Source: Pelagicoccus albus (lineage in GTDB: Bacteria > Verrucomicrobiota > Verrucomicrobiia > Opitutales > Opitutaceae). Taken from it: a stretch of 64,000 nucleotides of DNA. Within the stretch, counting starts at the first letter, position 1, and the number at the start of each line of letters is the position of its first letter. A model generated the notes under the pieces. The model made no database searches and was not told the origin of the DNA. It worked only from the letters and a program-made list of their open reading frames with translations. A program made the position numbers and the translations under genes. The stretch is from positions 868,001-932,000 of the forward strand of contig NZ_JACHVC010000013.1 in the NCBI RefSeq assembly GCF_014230145.1. Reading direction: 5' to 3'. Of the stretch, positions 52,663-61,135 are shown one piece after another.

Positions 52663-54481
52663 TGCCGTAATCCCTCACAACTTCTCCACAGGTTAGCATG
52701 GACGCCCCGAAAAACGGATTCCTCAGCTGATCGTTTCCTTGTATCCAATCCGCTCCTCGATCCGAATAAACCATAGGACAGTGCATTCTCCACAGGCTTC
52801 GATCCAAGCTTTCACTGTTAGACTCAAGACTGTCGATTACGAGAGCAGACAAGTCATCGAAATAAGGACGGCGCATCGACTCCAAATCCTCCGCCGCAGC
52901 CAGACCACCTAAGCTCGCCGCGAGCGAACCTGAATCAACAGCGATCTCCTGCAACTCAGAGACTGCAGACTTCGCCAACGCTAAGTCGTCTGAGGCGAGA
53001 GCGTCTTGAAGTTCTAAATACGTATCAAGGATCGCTTCGAGTTGCTCCGAACCCAAAAGTGATTCCGCCATAGGCATTTCAGAATCGGAACTGTGCTCAT
53101 GCGGCGTATCCATGCTCATCATACTCGGCTTAGCCTGTATTTGCAGCGAGCTGTCGATTTTGAAAGCTCCCCTCGCTACGACACGCTCTCCTTCCGCAAT
53201 TCCGTCCAAAGCGATGAACGAGTCGCCTACCCGAGAACCTATGGTGATCTCACGTCCCTCATAGTTCCGTTCAGGCCCGGTTCCCGTTTCCACATAAACC
53301 ACGGAACGCTCACCCGTCCACAACACCGCGGAAGCAGGGATAAGGATCGGAGCAGATACCGCGGCTTCGTCCGTATACCCCAGTTCGCTGGCAGGTACGA
53401 GCGCCATGCCGCATACATCGCAATTGCCCGGCTCGTCCTTGACCACTTCCGGATGCATCGGGCTGATCCATTTTCCGGCGAGCTCTGGCGAGAAAACTCC
53501 GCCCTCTTCCGTGATCATCGCTTTGGCATACCCGGTAGCGAACATTCCTGGCTTCAGGCGGCCATCCGAATTCTCCACGTTTATCCGAACACTCGCCGAT
53601 CGTGTCGCCGGATCTAGCTCTGGCGAAATGAAGGAGACTCGCCCCTCGAAACGCTCTTCTCCATAGCTATCCACGGAAAATGCCACTTTTTGCCCGATTC
53701 TCAGCCACGGGAGATCCGACTCGTAAGCATCAAGCATCAACCAGAGATGACTGTAGTCGGCGATTTCGAACAAGACACTCCCTTCCTGCAAGTAGTCGCC
53801 TTCTTTGACATGTTTCATGGTGACAACGCCGCCCATGGGAGCTCGCAATTCGAAGCGATCGGATTCGCCGCGGGTCCGGATCTCGTCAATCTGGTCCTCC
53901 TCCAATCCCCAGCGTCTCAGTTTTCTCCTGGCGGCTTCCACAAAAGTCCCATCTGACTCTCGCTCGTAGGCCAACAAAAGCTCCCGTTGAGCGCTCAAAA
54001 GTTCGGGGCTGTAAATACTGGCCAAGTGGTCCCCCTGCTGCACCCTGATACCTGTGTAATTGACAAACAGCTCCTCAATTCGAGCAGGAAAACGAGCGCT
54101 GATGGATCGCACTTTTGTTTCGTCAAGGCTGAGCGAGCCCACCAGCCGAATGGAGATTTCCGGCAAGTTCCTTTCGACCTCAGTTGTTTCAACTTCCGCA
54201 AGGGCTCGAGCCGCCTCTCCCATTTTGACGAGTACCCCTTCGCCTCCGCTGGATTGATCCGCCAGAATAAGATCCATTCCACAAATAGGACAATCCCCGG
54301 GTGCGTTTTGCCGGATCTGAGGATGCATCGAGCAGGTCCAGATCTCCTCTGGTTCCGCGCCATGGTCATGCGTTCCTGAATGTTCGGAGATCGGTTTCTC
54401 CGGAGAAAAGGTGCAGCGACCGACCAAAAAGGCCGACGCAGCGACAAGGATGTAGCCCAGATAAGCGAATTGCTTTTTCAT
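52655..54481 (-). CDS. cusB: RND efflux periplasmic adaptor (CusB-like) with two metal-binding YHS-like motifs and DUF3347
   Basis: Adaptor linking the pump to its outer-membrane channel. Domain order: signal/anchor (residues 1-20), heavy-metal-binding segment TCSMHPQIRQNAPGDCPICGMDL, barrel-sandwich/CusB domains (~90-330), a second metal motif (ISPMHPEV ... GNCDVCGMAL, ~340-370) and a C-terminal DUF3347 domain (~480-608) with MHCPMVYSDRGADWIQG. 608 residues from ATG at 54481, with a longer 35-residue extension possible. Two metal motifs plus DUF3347 make it one of the larger CusB proteins. Second gene of the operon. Confidence 0.9.
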   Translation of the reverse strand: MKKQFAYLGYILVAASAFLVGRCTFSPEKPISEHSGTHDHGAEPEEIWTCSMHPQIRQNAPGDCPICGMDLILADQSSGGEGVLVKMGEAARALAEVETTEVERNLPEISIRLVGSLSLDETKVRSISARFPARIEELFVNYTGIRVQQGDHLASIYSPELLSAQRELLLAYERESDGTFVEAARRKLRRWGLEEDQIDEIRTRGESDRFELRAPMGGVVTMKHVKEGDYLQEGSVLFEIADYSHLWLMLDAYESDLPWLRIGQKVAFSVDSYGEERFEGRVSFISPELDPATRSASVRINVENSDGRLKPGMFATGYAKAMITEEGGVFSPELAGKWISPMHPEVVKDEPGNCDVCGMALVPASELGYTDEAAVSAPILIPASAVLWTGERSVVYVETGTGPERNYEGREITIGSRVGDSFIALDGIAEGERVVARGAFKIDSSLQIQAKPSMMSMDTPHEHSSDSEMPMAESLLGSEQLEAILDTYLELQDALASDDLALAKSAVSELQEIAVDSGSLAASLGGLAAAEDLESMRRPYFDDLSALVIDSLESNSESLDRSLWRMHCPMVYSDRGADWIQGNDQLRNPFFGASMLTCGEVVRDYGND

Positions 54482-54653
54482 CTGCGTAAAAATGTTGGAG
54501 CCAACAAAAATAAAGTCGGCGGGAGTGCTTGATTGATTGGCCAATGAAAGGACATTGGCCCAAGTGAGGATAGCCGCGACCCGCAAAGGGTCTCAAAAGC
54601 GGTCTAGTGGCGTTTGTCTATTACGAGCCCCAAAAGGGCTGACACCCGATCAA
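54482..54653 (-). promoter_or_regulatory. Intergenic hairpin upstream of the adaptor gene
   Basis: A 172-bp gap in the efflux operon. GGCCAATG (54539-54546) and CATTGGCC (54553-54560) form a perfect 8-bp stem with a 6-nt loop, and two smaller hairpins flank it. Without a T-tract it is not an obvious terminator. It could be an operator or a processing site. Confidence 0.3.
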
Positions 54654-55061
54654 TCAAAGCGTGTAGACGCAGCGCTCCTGTCTAGACAGATTGGCCTCGA
54701 GTGGAGGGCAACTGTACGGAGCACGCGAATAAGAAGCGTCGGAAACCAGAGGAGAAGCGACCAGCAGAGTGTCTGCCCATATACTGAAAACCGGTAAGAA
54801 GGCTGGACGCGCGAGGTGCGAACCAAAATCGGTTTCCAGAATTTTCGAGAGCCGATCGATCTGGTGCGGGCACTCATCGTGACCCGCGGATTGCTCCGCC
54901 TCCGAAGCCGCTTCATTTTGCATGGAACAACACGCATGCATCTCCTGCTTCGGAGCGTTATCGCCGATGTGAGCAAGCAAGCCATCAATGCCAAAGCAGC
55001 AGCACAGCGGATTCGCTAAAGCTGCTACGATTATTAGGGTGATGGCCTTAAAACTGCTCAC
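54654..55061 (-). CDS. Cys/His-rich exported protein at the head of the efflux operon
   Basis: Unrecognised small protein, probably periplasmic. The N-terminus is hydrophobic (ITLIIVAALANPLCCCFG) with three adjacent cysteines, followed by HACCSMQNEAASEAEQSAGHDECPHQID. The latter has Cys, Met and His well placed for copper or silver binding. The last ~50 residues are Pro/Ser/Leu-rich with two more cysteines. 135 residues; GTG start at 55061. No terminator lies before the adaptor gene 172 bp on, so it is probably the first gene of the efflux operon. A metal chaperone role is inference from composition and position. Confidence 0.5.
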   Translation of the reverse strand: MSSFKAITLIIVAALANPLCCCFGIDGLLAHIGDNAPKQEMHACCSMQNEAASEAEQSAGHDECPHQIDRLSKILETDFGSHLARPAFLPVFSIWADTLLVASPLVSDASYSRAPYSCPPLEANLSRQERCVYTL

Positions 55062-55183
55062 GGTTCGATTTTCCTAAAAATGGCAAGCATCGGCTTCAAA
55101 TCAAGCACGATTAGCTGACCTGAATACTGGATTTAATAAACCTTAACGTACGAACCAATCACAAGATTCCACTAAACTGAAAA

Positions 55184-55293
55184 CCGGTCTGAACCGGACC
55201 GATTCTGCTTGCCGCAAGTCATGCTTCGATTTTTGAGAAGTATACCTTCCGAAAGGGAGGGCAAGAACCCTAACCTAGCGATCCCATCAAATA
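55184..55293 (+). promoter_or_regulatory. Structured 5' leader candidate of the Na+/H+ antiporter gene
   Basis: Several stems pack into 110 nt before the ATG: CCGGT/ACCGG (55184-55188, 55193-55197), CTTGC/GCAAG (55208-55212, 55261-55265) enclosing CTTC/GAAG and CCTTCC-GAAA-GGGAGG, a perfect 6-bp stem capped by a GNRA tetraloop (55245-55260). An alternative AGGG/CCCT pairing (55258-55261, 55268-55271) competes with the tetraloop stem. The layout suits a regulated leader or riboswitch; no known class was matched from memory. Confidence 0.4.
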
Positions 55294-56868
55294 ATGCGTC
55301 TGAAACGACACCTTTCTTCCATACTTTTGGCAACCTTCGCGCTGCTCACTATCGGCTGTGCAGACCTGCTCGCAGCTGGAGGCGGGCACGGGCACGGCGA
55401 GGCTGTCGAAAGATCATTCCCTCACCCAACCTCCGAATACCTTACCGCAGAGGCTCACAAAGCCGAGGAGCTTGGGCGAGATTTGACTCTGATCGAGACG
55501 CTGAAGGTCAGAGCGGGCGTAGATCCGTTCAACGTAGTCGTTTCGGTTATCTTCTTCCTGGCGATCTGCCACACCTTCGTGGCCGGCAAGTTTCAAGCCT
55601 TGGCCCACAAGTACGAGCACGAGCATGAGCACAAGCTCAAGTCGGGCGAAATCTCCCACCCAGGAGACAAGGAGCCGGTCAGCTTTAAAGGAACCTTGTT
55701 CCACTTCCTAGGCGAAGTGGAGGCGATCTTCGGGCTTTGGGTAATTCCGTTGATCATCGCCATCACCATGTCCAAGGGCTGGCACGAGGCCGAAGCCTAC
55801 GTATCTGGGCAAAACTTCACCGAGCCTATGGTAGTTGTGGTACTGATGGCTATCGCTGGTTCTCGTCCGATCGTTCAGAGCGCCGAACGCGCCGTCAGCC
55901 AAATCGCTGGTATCGGAGGTCGCTCTCCTGGAGCCTACTGGTTCTCCGTTCTCACCATCGCTCCGCTACTCGGCTCTTTCATCACTGAGCCAGCAGCCAT
56001 GACCATCGCGGCCATCCTTCTCGGACAGCAGTTCTACAAGCACAACCCAAGCTCCAAGCTTAAGTACGCCACAATCGGCCTCCTTTTTGTGAACGTTTCC
56101 GTCGGCGGTACCTTGACCCACTTCGCGGCGCCTCCAGTTCTCATGGTAGCCAGCAAATGGGGATGGGATCTTCCGTTCATGTTCACCCACTACGGCTGGA
56201 AGGCCATCATCGGAATTGCCACCGCCAACGTAGTTTACTACTCGATTTTCAAGAAAGAATTCGCCACACTCAAACAAGCCGCGAGCCAGGCCCCCAAGGG
56301 CGAAGAAGAGCACTACGCCCCTGTTTGGATCGCCGCCGTGCACGCCCTCTTCCTCGTCTGGACGATTTTGACCCTGCACTACCCGCCGCTCTTCATTGGA
56401 GGCTTCCTCTTCTTCATCGCCTTCACCATGGCGACTGACCACCACCAGTACCAAATCAACATGAAGAGCCCGATGCTCGTTGGATTCTTCCTCGCCGGTT
56501 TGGTTATCCACGGTGGTCTGCAAGGCTGGTGGATCTCTCCCGTGCTTAGCTCGTTGGGCAACATTCCACTCTTCATCGGGGCGACTGTTTTGACCGCTTT
56601 CAACGACAATGCGGCGATCACCTACCTCGCCTCTCAAGTACCACTCTTCAACGAACCAGGAGCGGTGTCCGACGCCCTACGCTACGCCGTAGTGGCCGGT
56701 GCGGTTACCGGTGGTGGTCTCACTGTGATTGCCAACGCGCCGAACCCTGCCGGACAGTCATTGCTATCCAAATTCTTCGAAGGCGGCATCTCTCCGCTGA
56801 AGCTCATGATGGGAGCGCTCTTCCCAACCATCGTCATGGCTCTTTGCTTCATGCTTCTGCCAGGCTGA
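55294..56868 (+). CDS. Putative Na+/H+ antiporter (Na_H_antiport_3 family)
   Basis: Polytopic membrane protein with about 11-12 hydrophobic segments in 524 residues. The central ITEPAAMTIAAILLGQQFY, VNVSVGGTLTHFAAPPVLMVA and FNDNAAITYLASQV resemble the conserved loops of NhaD/ArsB-type sodium antiporters and the Na_H_antiport_3 family. A short, His-rich N-terminal part (GGGHGHGEA) follows the signal-like helix, and a KYEHEHEHKLKSGEISHPGDK loop adds further histidines. Role: sodium export and pH homeostasis, in line with a marine host. Preceded by a structured leader and followed by its own terminator. Confidence 0.8.
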   Translation: MRLKRHLSSILLATFALLTIGCADLLAAGGGHGHGEAVERSFPHPTSEYLTAEAHKAEELGRDLTLIETLKVRAGVDPFNVVVSVIFFLAICHTFVAGKFQALAHKYEHEHEHKLKSGEISHPGDKEPVSFKGTLFHFLGEVEAIFGLWVIPLIIAITMSKGWHEAEAYVSGQNFTEPMVVVVLMAIAGSRPIVQSAERAVSQIAGIGGRSPGAYWFSVLTIAPLLGSFITEPAAMTIAAILLGQQFYKHNPSSKLKYATIGLLFVNVSVGGTLTHFAAPPVLMVASKWGWDLPFMFTHYGWKAIIGIATANVVYYSIFKKEFATLKQAASQAPKGEEEHYAPVWIAAVHALFLVWTILTLHYPPLFIGGFLFFIAFTMATDHHQYQINMKSPMLVGFFLAGLVIHGGLQGWWISPVLSSLGNIPLFIGATVLTAFNDNAAITYLASQVPLFNEPGAVSDALRYAVVAGAVTGGGLTVIANAPNPAGQSLLSKFFEGGISPLKLMMGALFPTIVMALCFMLLPG

Positions 56869-56895
56869 TCGTAGCTGCAAAAAAATTCCAATTCG

Positions 56896-56926
56896 AAGCG
56901 CGACTCGTAAGGGTCGCGCTTTTATT
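56896..56926 (+). terminator. Rho-independent terminator after the Na+/H+ antiporter
   Basis: AGCGCGAC/GTCGCGCT (56897-56904, 56913-56920), a perfect 8-bp stem, followed by TTTATT. Confidence 0.85.
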
Positions 56927-57003
56927 GTGCCCGCTTGCTCACAGCGTCGTTGCAAAAGCGAGCACGGCACTTAACTTGCTCAATCGTATTGCTCGTGCCG
57001 CAA

Positions 57004-59358
57004 ATGTACCTGACCGAACTTCTTCCACTCGCTGCCTCCGCCCACTCCTCAACCATCCTAGCGGACCTTGCCTGGATCATGCTGGGTGCGGCCATCGCCG
57101 CGCTAGTGTGTGCCAGAATCAAGCTGCCTCCACTTCTTGGATACCTATTCGCAGGCTTCTTCCTCGGGCCAAATCTCGGGTTGTGGCCACCGCTTGTCAC
57201 TCTCTCCAACGTGCAAGACCTGAGTGAGCTGGGAGTCGTCTTCCTGATGTTCTACATCGGTCTTGAGTTCAATATCGAAAAGGTCAAAGCGGTCTTTGCA
57301 CCCGCATTCACCGCCTTGATCCTGCAAACCTTGCTCATGGTTTTCATAGGCCTGCAAGCAGCGAGCTGGCTCGGACTATCGACGATGGACGGCTGGTTTC
57401 TCGGCGGTCTTCTCTCGATCAGCTCCTCCATGGTATCCGTGAAGCTGATGCGCGAAAACGGATCCTTTAACCGCCAGCATGGACAACAAGCCGTCGGCAT
57501 CCTAGTATTCGAAGACATCCTAGCTATCCTTTTGCTGGTTCTGCTAAACGGAATGGCTTCCGAGGGCAGCTTCGATTATTCCGCCCTCAGCAAGACCGCC
57601 TTCTTCATCGGACTCTTCATCGTGGCCGTATTCCTGATCGGCAAATTGGGGGCGAAGCGCTTGGTCAAAATTCTGGACACCCGCGGGACCTCCGAAATGG
57701 TCACCATGGCAACACTCGGGCTCATTTTCGGAGTCAGTCTCATCGCGGAGCAATTTCACTTTTCTTGGGCCTTAGGGGGCTTCTTGGCAGGGGCGATCCT
57801 GTCGAGCTCTAAGATCGCCCATCGCATCGAGTCTCTTACCGAACCGCTACGAGATCTTTTCTGTGCCCTCTTTTTCGTAGCGGTCGGCATGCTGATAAAT
57901 CCTGCCGCCCTCTGGGAGAACGCTCCAGCGATCCTCATCCTATCCGTAGTGGTTATCCTCGGCAAATTCTGCGCTTGCTGGCTGGGCTTGTTCGTAGCGG
58001 GTCAGCACGCGGATGTGGCTGGTAGGGCTGCCCTTATAAAATCGCAAATCGGGGAATTCAGTTTCGTCATCACCGCGATAGGCGCAAAATACGGAGCAAC
58101 CAGTCCAGAGCTTCAATCCATCGCTTCCGGAGTCGCTTTCGTGACAATTCTCCTCACGCCAGTCCTGATTGGGAACGAGGCCAGAATCCTAGGTGCGATC
58201 CAGAAGGCGTCACCCAACGCCCTCAAGGAATTCACCCTGCTCTACGCTCAGTGGCAGGACAACCTCGAGCTCGCCTTCAACCGTAGCTTCCTAAAGCTAG
58301 CTCGGGGTCCGATACTTCGAATCGTACTCTATTTTCTGATTATCAACGCCATCATAATCGGAGCCGCCATTATCTCTTCCCATGTTGCAAAACCGGAATT
58401 CATACCGGTAAGTCAGGAACATTTCGGACAAGGCCTCTTTCTTGTTTCCCTGTTGATCAGCCTGCCGTTCTTCGTGGATACCGTACGGAACTTCAACGTG
58501 CTCGTATTGCTTTTCTCCGACGCGGCACTGAGCAAAGGGCTGTTTCAGCAATTCTCCAAAGGAGCCTTTCGCAACGTATTCAATGGTCTAATACTTCTGA
58601 TTCTTCTATTCGTCTACGGGACTGTATTCCTCATCGTTGCAGCGCCTTTCTTCCCGACCGGAGCGGTATTCCTAGCCTTCGTCGGAGTTGCCTTAATTCT
58701 AGGGCTCATCTTCTGGAAACGTCTCGTGCACATGCACAATAACTGGGAAATGGCTTTTGTGGAATCCATGGAGAACGAATCGCGAAGCCAAATCGAGAAG
58801 AAGATCGAGCAAAACCTGACTCAGCTTAAGGAGAAGAACCCTTGGCACGTTCAAGTCGAAGCGGTGGACATTCAGAAAACGTCTCGCTGGAACGGACACG
58901 AGATTAAGGAAATCGATCTCAGGCGCCAAACCGGAGTAACCATAGCTGGTATTGAGCGCGGCGGTTTCGACATGACTGACATCAAGCCGCATTCACGAAT
59001 TTTCCCTCAAGATAAGCTATTCCTTTTGGGCGAGCCCTCGCAGATCGCTGCCGCTCGAACTTACCTTAACCAAAAGAAAGAAGGAGCGGAATTCCAGCTT
59101 TCGCCTTTCAGATTCTCAAAAGAGATTATCCCTCCTATGAGCACTTGGGAGGGCTTATCGATTCAAGATACGCACTTGAGATCGGATCACGGCGTAACTA
59201 TCGTGGGCATCCAGCGACACGGTGAGCGAATCGTAAGTCCAAGTCCCGACGAAGTGTTGCACGAGGGCGACTTGTTACTGCTTATGGGATGCGAAGATCG
59301 CCTGGCTCGAATCAGCCAATTGTTTGTGACAGAGGAGTTACCGACTGCTTCCGCTTAG
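57004..59358 (+). CDS. CPA2 cation:proton antiporter with two RCK_C domains
   Basis: Monovalent cation/proton antiporter. About 12 membrane helices with KLPPLLGYLFAGFFLGP, SELGVVFLMFYIGLEF, FEDILAILLL and ALGGFLAGAILSSS (Kef/CPA2 motifs) are followed by extra helices and, from about residue 610, two cytoplasmic TrkA_C/RCK_C domains (about 615-695 and 705-780). No RCK_N nucleotide-binding domain is seen, so it differs from KefB/KefC. 784 residues from the ATG at 57004; 23 more in frame upstream are unlikely. Its stop overlaps the stop of the next minus-strand gene (TTAG). Confidence 0.88.
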   Translation: MYLTELLPLAASAHSSTILADLAWIMLGAAIAALVCARIKLPPLLGYLFAGFFLGPNLGLWPPLVTLSNVQDLSELGVVFLMFYIGLEFNIEKVKAVFAPAFTALILQTLLMVFIGLQAASWLGLSTMDGWFLGGLLSISSSMVSVKLMRENGSFNRQHGQQAVGILVFEDILAILLLVLLNGMASEGSFDYSALSKTAFFIGLFIVAVFLIGKLGAKRLVKILDTRGTSEMVTMATLGLIFGVSLIAEQFHFSWALGGFLAGAILSSSKIAHRIESLTEPLRDLFCALFFVAVGMLINPAALWENAPAILILSVVVILGKFCACWLGLFVAGQHADVAGRAALIKSQIGEFSFVITAIGAKYGATSPELQSIASGVAFVTILLTPVLIGNEARILGAIQKASPNALKEFTLLYAQWQDNLELAFNRSFLKLARGPILRIVLYFLIINAIIIGAAIISSHVAKPEFIPVSQEHFGQGLFLVSLLISLPFFVDTVRNFNVLVLLFSDAALSKGLFQQFSKGAFRNVFNGLILLILLFVYGTVFLIVAAPFFPTGAVFLAFVGVALILGLIFWKRLVHMHNNWEMAFVESMENESRSQIEKKIEQNLTQLKEKNPWHVQVEAVDIQKTSRWNGHEIKEIDLRRQTGVTIAGIERGGFDMTDIKPHSRIFPQDKLFLLGEPSQIAAARTYLNQKKEGAEFQLSPFRFSKEIIPPMSTWEGLSIQDTHLRSDHGVTIVGIQRHGERIVSPSPDEVLHEGDLLLLMGCEDRLARISQLFVTEELPTASA

Positions 59359-60509
59359 GAATCCGAGCAAGCGACAAGCTGCAAGACCAGCCCTTTGAGC
59401 AACTCCAGCTCTACCGGGTTCATAGCCGTAATCGTGAGCTTGTCCGCCCCCAGAACTACTGAACCAACGCGAATGGCACTCGGTTCTTCCTCCATCGGCT
59501 CGTCATCCTCATCCTCCCCTTCCAAGGCTTGTATCGGAGGGCCAAAGGAAGGGAGAACATGCACCTCGAAAACAGTATCCTCTAAGGGATCGTATCCGAA
59601 TTCTGGAGCATCGACTTCCGAAAAGAATGGGTGTTTTCTCAACGATTCAACCGCACCTCCCTTTTCCACGTCTAGAACGAAGCTAACTTGGCAGGGGTCG
59701 ATCATCACTCCGCCAGATTCGCCAGAGGGTTGATCTCGATCAACGCCGTCACGCTCATCTTGAATCGAGGTACAAATATTCCAGATTTCCGGCAAGGCGG
59801 TCTGCATGGCGAGCGGAATATCCTCTAAGTTCTCATCCAAGAACTCTTCAATATTGTCCAAGATCTGACTCAAGACGTCTGGAGTTCCCACAAACACGCC
59901 CGGGATCACGTATATGTTGGAATGATGAATAAGGAAGCGACCGAACATGAGAGCTCCGACCAACAAGGGCTCTTGATCTCCAAAGTCCACATAGGTGTAA
60001 ACCTCCTCTGTGTAAACGTCCTTCACGGTGTAGAAGGGTTCTCCCTCATGCGCATCCACGACCTGCACCAACAAAGCCTGGCTCTGGGCTAGCTTTTCAA
60101 AAACAAGGCGAGCATCGTTTTTGAGCCCCGTATGCTCGGGATCCTCCAATACTTCCACCAGCTCGGGATAACAATGGCCATCTAAAGCCATTCGAAGCAT
60201 CGACCACTGAGTTTCGAAGGAAATCAGAGGTAGATCCCGCTCCGGCGCAAAACGACGATCCATGGCATCAAGCCGGCGCAGCCATTCGTCAGAGCCCACC
60301 GACTTTTCAAGCCACCGAGAAGCAGCGGCCAAACCTCGGCCAACGATCGCGTCGAACGCCTTGGGAGCCGATGGATTAAAGGGGTTAAAGCCGCAGGACA
60401 TCGGGCAATCCAGCTCTATGACGCGGTCCGAAACGCAATGCTCGACGGTTATCGAGGAGCCGAGGGCCGGGCAGAAGCGGCGATTGGGTGTGGAAATGGG
60501 TGAGACCAT
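59355..60509 (-). CDS. Unknown 384-residue protein with an N-terminal four-Cys motif
   Basis: Not recognised. The N-terminus has four cysteines (C-x12-C-x9-C-x3-C, residues 12-38) in FCPALGSSITVEHCVSDRVIELDCPMSCGFNPF, compatible with a small metal-binding knuckle. A ~200-residue helical/mixed region follows (FETQWSMLRMALDGHCYPELVEVLEDP, GALMFGRFLIHHSNIYVIPGVFVGTPDVL). Then comes an acidic linker (EGEDEDDEPMEEE) and a C-terminal strand region. No signal peptide, so cytoplasmic. ATG at 60509; 16 more residues are possible. A CTAG-rich palindrome lies just upstream. Confidence 0.6.
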   Translation of the reverse strand: MVSPISTPNRRFCPALGSSITVEHCVSDRVIELDCPMSCGFNPFNPSAPKAFDAIVGRGLAAASRWLEKSVGSDEWLRRLDAMDRRFAPERDLPLISFETQWSMLRMALDGHCYPELVEVLEDPEHTGLKNDARLVFEKLAQSQALLVQVVDAHEGEPFYTVKDVYTEEVYTYVDFGDQEPLLVGALMFGRFLIHHSNIYVIPGVFVGTPDVLSQILDNIEEFLDENLEDIPLAMQTALPEIWNICTSIQDERDGVDRDQPSGESGGVMIDPCQVSFVLDVEKGGAVESLRKHPFFSEVDAPEFGYDPLEDTVFEVHVLPSFGPPIQALEGEDEDDEPMEEEPSAIRVGSVVLGADKLTITAMNPVELELLKGLVLQLVACSDS

Positions 60510-61135
60510 GATGCTATCGCTAGATCTAGGCCTAGCATTCCATAAATCGAGCCTCAAAAAAGGGAGCGAACAAACTCTCTACCGCTTTCTCCATCTGCAC
60601 GATTTCAACCAAGGAGCATCCTTGACGCTAGCGACTCGCACAAAACGCAATATTTGCGTATCCATTTTTCGCTACCAGAAACAAATTCATCTCAGTTCGT
60701 GCGGTCAAAAACACTGACAATACAGCTTTAATGTTAAAGCAAGAAGCCTGCAGCCCAGCGAACGAACGCCCTACTTCGAACTGTCCGACCCCGCTTTTTT
60801 CGAAATACAAGGATAACTGCTGCACGTTGGAATCACTCCTCTTCTCGCCGAGACTAGAAGGCTTTACTAAAAGCCCGTCAAACAAGGCTCAACTCCAAGA
60901 TAAATAGCCCCCATACGCACAAAATCGTTGTCCCACGCTAAGACTATGTCCTAGTCAGCATCGTAAACCAACCAAGCAAGAAAAAGTGCCCGCCGTACCT
61001 CTCGGATTGTAATGCCTTACGGATACAAACGACAGACTCAAAGGACTACCATCAAACCCAGTAAATAATCCCGCAGAGTGAGCTAGTTCACTAGCTGGCT
61101 CGAAAACTCCGATAAACCGCATTTACTAAAAGCAA
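60510..61135. other. 626-bp intergenic region rich in short inverted repeats
   Basis: No supported gene. Perfect palindromes: CTAGATCTAGGCCTAG at 60520-60535 (three CTAG at 6-bp spacing, 11 bp before the unknown gene's ATG), ACGCAA-TAT-TTGCGT at 60645-60659, GCTTTAA-TG-TTAAAGC at 60725-60740, GACTA-N5-TAGTC at 60942-60956 and AGCTAGT-TC-ACTAGCT at 61081-61096. The last lies 40 bp before the phosphatase ATG. Together they suggest protein-binding sites in a divergent control region. Confidence 0.4.

Noticed and set aside
60628-60885. 85-codon minus-strand frame in the intergenic region
   Set aside because: No family motif and a composition like its non-coding surroundings. It overlaps several palindromes.
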